Source: an uncultured Blautia sp. (GTDB lineage Bacteria > Bacillota > Clostridia > Lachnospirales > Lachnospiraceae). Taken from it: a stretch of DNA of 6,185 nt. Location of the stretch: assembly GCA_902476765.1 (NCBI GenBank), contig CABSEJ010000181.1, positions 1 through 6,185 of the forward strand, in the 5' to 3' direction. A program made the translations under genes and the position numbers. The notes beneath the pieces were generated by a model. That model was not told where the DNA came from and searched no databases. It worked only from the letters and a program-made list of their open reading frames with translations. This document shows, in pieces, positions 4,825 to 6,185 of this stretch (positions are counted from its first letter, which is position 1; each line of letters opens with the position of its first letter).

Positions 4825-6185
4825 CAGTCTAAAAGCGGAAACAGAGAAGCCACCTGCTGCTCCTTCCTGCGGTACTCTTCCGTCATCTGTTCCAGCTCTC
4901 TTGCCTTTCCCTGTTCCTTTAAAAGAAGCATGGCATTCAGCATCTGATACTTGCTGGTTCCCCGGGTTTCCGCCTTATCTACCGTCAGGATTTCCTCCCT
5001 TGTTTCCAGAGTCTCTCCTTTCCGTTCCACCACAAAGTGATAATGGAGCTTTTCCCCGTAGAATAAAATAAATTCCCGGTTGTAAATCCCCTGATACCTT
5101 TCCTTTACAGGCTCTGTCTTTTCTTCTCCCATTACTCCCTGGCTTTCCATGGAGTAATGAAGCATTACCTTAGCCTTTGGCCCTGCCTTACACTGGACAA
5201 ACACCTTATCCTCCAGCTGGCAGGCCATGAGAAGCTCTCTGGGCAGCCTGGAGAAAAAGGCAAATTTCAGTCTTTCCTCCCTGCATTCCTCTAATATAGA
5301 AACAGCCAAATCTTTTCTCTTCTGATTCCAGTTCTCCTGCCCGCTGTAATATTTCAAAAGGGCAAGTCTGCAGATAATATCGCTCTCCCAGCCCTTTTCT
5401 GTTATCTTTTCCAGAGCTTCAAAAAGGAAATCCTCCCTCCTTCTTCCGCCCACAAAATATCCGTAGGCCTCAAAGGTAAGATAGGCCAAAATCACCTGCT
5501 CCCTGCCTCCCTGAGCAATGTATTCTGCCAGAACCTCCAATCCTTTTTCAGGATAATATCTGGTAAACATACTGTACACCAGAATTTTTTCTTCCAACTG
5601 ATAACAGTCTACCCCGAAGCCCATGGCTCTCTCCCAAAGGCTCATCATTTCCTTCACCGGGCCTTCAAAATGCTTCACCAGATACCGAAGAAGCACCTCG
5701 TCATATACACCGGATTTCACAATATGCCCTGCCAGCAGCAGCAGCTCTTCTTCATATTCATATTCCAGATTTAGAATCATCTGGCTGCAAAGCCGCAGCA
5801 AAACAGGCATCTCTATATTTTCATATCCATATTCACAAATCAAATCATAAGCTCCCACATACATATCCTGCTTCACCAGAATTGTAATGAGAAGGCTTTT
5901 ATTTACCTTTGCAAAGCCTCTGAAATCCATCTCCCGCAGAGATTCTCTCAGATTTCTGTTATCCATATTAGACTCATAGTAAAGCAGCAGCCTCTTTCTG
6001 ATTTCCTGCCGGTAGCTTTCCCGGAAAATCTCCTGTTTTAAGACTGCCTGGAAGCATTCCAGATTCTCGCTGGTCACCGGATTTTCACAAGACAGCTCTC
6101 CACAGATATGGAGCAGCATTCCCGGGTTATGGAGTCCGGATTTCATAAGTGTTCCGGCCAGCTCCTCTACATCCAGAAGATTGTG
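4824..6185 (-). CDS. C-terminal part of a large DUF5717-like helical-repeat protein, start outside window
   Basis: Open from the window edge (first full codon 6185-6183) to TGA at 4826-4824, giving 453 residues. The ATG at 6146 is only an internal Met: the frame stays open upstream (LLDVEELAGTL precedes it) and no ribosome binding site is at the right distance. Relatives remembered under the name DUF5717 are around 1,000 residues or more, so this is roughly the last third to half. In partial numbering, residues 1 to about 310 are amphipathic helix pairs of the alpha-solenoid kind, rich in Leu, Tyr and Glu. About 325-402 is a predicted beta domain (VFVQCKAG, KVMLHYSM, REFILFYG, KLHYHFVVERKG) that may be Ig-like. 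About 408-445 is a charged helix or coiled coil (QGKARELEQMTEEYRRKEQQ), and the tail is SLFPLLD. No membrane segment is seen. Function is unknown; a scaffold partnered with the DUF5716-like protein is an inference from coupling. Confidence 0.85.
   Translation of the reverse strand, partial: HNLLDVEELAGTLMKSGLHNPGMLLHICGELSCENPVTSENLECFQAVLKQEIFRESYRQEIRKRLLLYYESNMDNRNLRESLREMDFRGFAKVNKSLLITILVKQDMYVGAYDLICEYGYENIEMPVLLRLCSQMILNLEYEYEEELLLLAGHIVKSGVYDEVLLRYLVKHFEGPVKEMMSLWERAMGFGVDCYQLEEKILVYSMFTRYYPEKGLEVLAEYIAQGGREQVILAYLTFEAYGYFVGGRRREDFLFEALEKITEKGWESDIICRLALLKYYSGQENWNQKRKDLAVSILEECREERLKFAFFSRLPRELLMACQLEDKVFVQCKAGPKAKVMLHYSMESQGVMGEEKTEPVKERYQGIYNREFILFYGEKLHYHFVVERKGETLETREEILTVDKAETRGTSKYQMLNAMLLLKEQGKARELEQMTEEYRRKEQQVASLFPLLD

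Noticed and set aside
4187..5071. 294-codon open frame on the plus strand, opposite the DUF5716-like and DUF5717-like genes
   Set aside because: It spans the junction of two well-supported genes on the other strand, has no clear ribosome binding site, is Pro/His/Leu-rich in the manner of antisense frames, and matches no family I know.
6144..6146. ATG at 6146 as the start of a 440-residue protein
   Set aside because: The same frame continues open to the window edge with protein-like sequence, and the gene's family is much longer. The Met is internal.

Overview
The window looks like chromosome from a Gram-positive Clostridia bacterium, most likely a member of the Lachnospiraceae. The grounds are a 477-residue adenylosuccinate lyase of the clostridial type, strong AGGAGG-type ribosome binding sites, moderate GC content and, from memory, a DUF5717/DUF5716-like gene pair that is mainly known from this family. 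Species cannot be named from the sequence alone. All five genes read on the minus strand, so transcription runs from high to low coordinates.

In order of transcription the layout is as follows. (1) 6185-4824 is the C-terminal 453 residues of a large alpha-helical, DUF5717-like protein whose start lies outside the window. (2) 4810-3563 is a 415-residue DUF5716-like protein. Read closely, it has the layout of an Hsp70 chaperone with the catalytic phosphate-binding motifs degraded. (3) 3549-2767 is a 260-residue protein with two TPR-like repeats and an aromatic-rich N-terminal region. These three genes are 13 bases apart at each junction, and the ribosome binding site of each downstream gene overlaps or touches the stop codon of the gene before it, so they form a tightly coupled cassette. 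None of the visible parts carries a signal peptide or membrane segment, which suggests a cytoplasmic complex.

(4) A good sigma-A-type promoter (2765-2737) begins almost at the stop codon of the TPR gene and drives purB (2657-1224), the adenylosuccinate lyase of purine synthesis. Its leader holds a perfect 6-1-6 palindrome. (5) 33 bases after purB begins an NhaC-family sodium/proton antiporter (1190 to the window edge), truncated at its C-terminus by the window boundary and probably cotranscribed with purB.

The most interesting part is the cassette at 6185-2767: an apparent Hsp70-like pseudo-ATPase between a large helical-repeat protein and a TPR protein, with no known function that I can name. 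The purB-nhaC part is ordinary housekeeping content. No RNA genes, insertion sequences, CRISPR arrays or long repeats were seen, and no convincing terminator was found in any gap.
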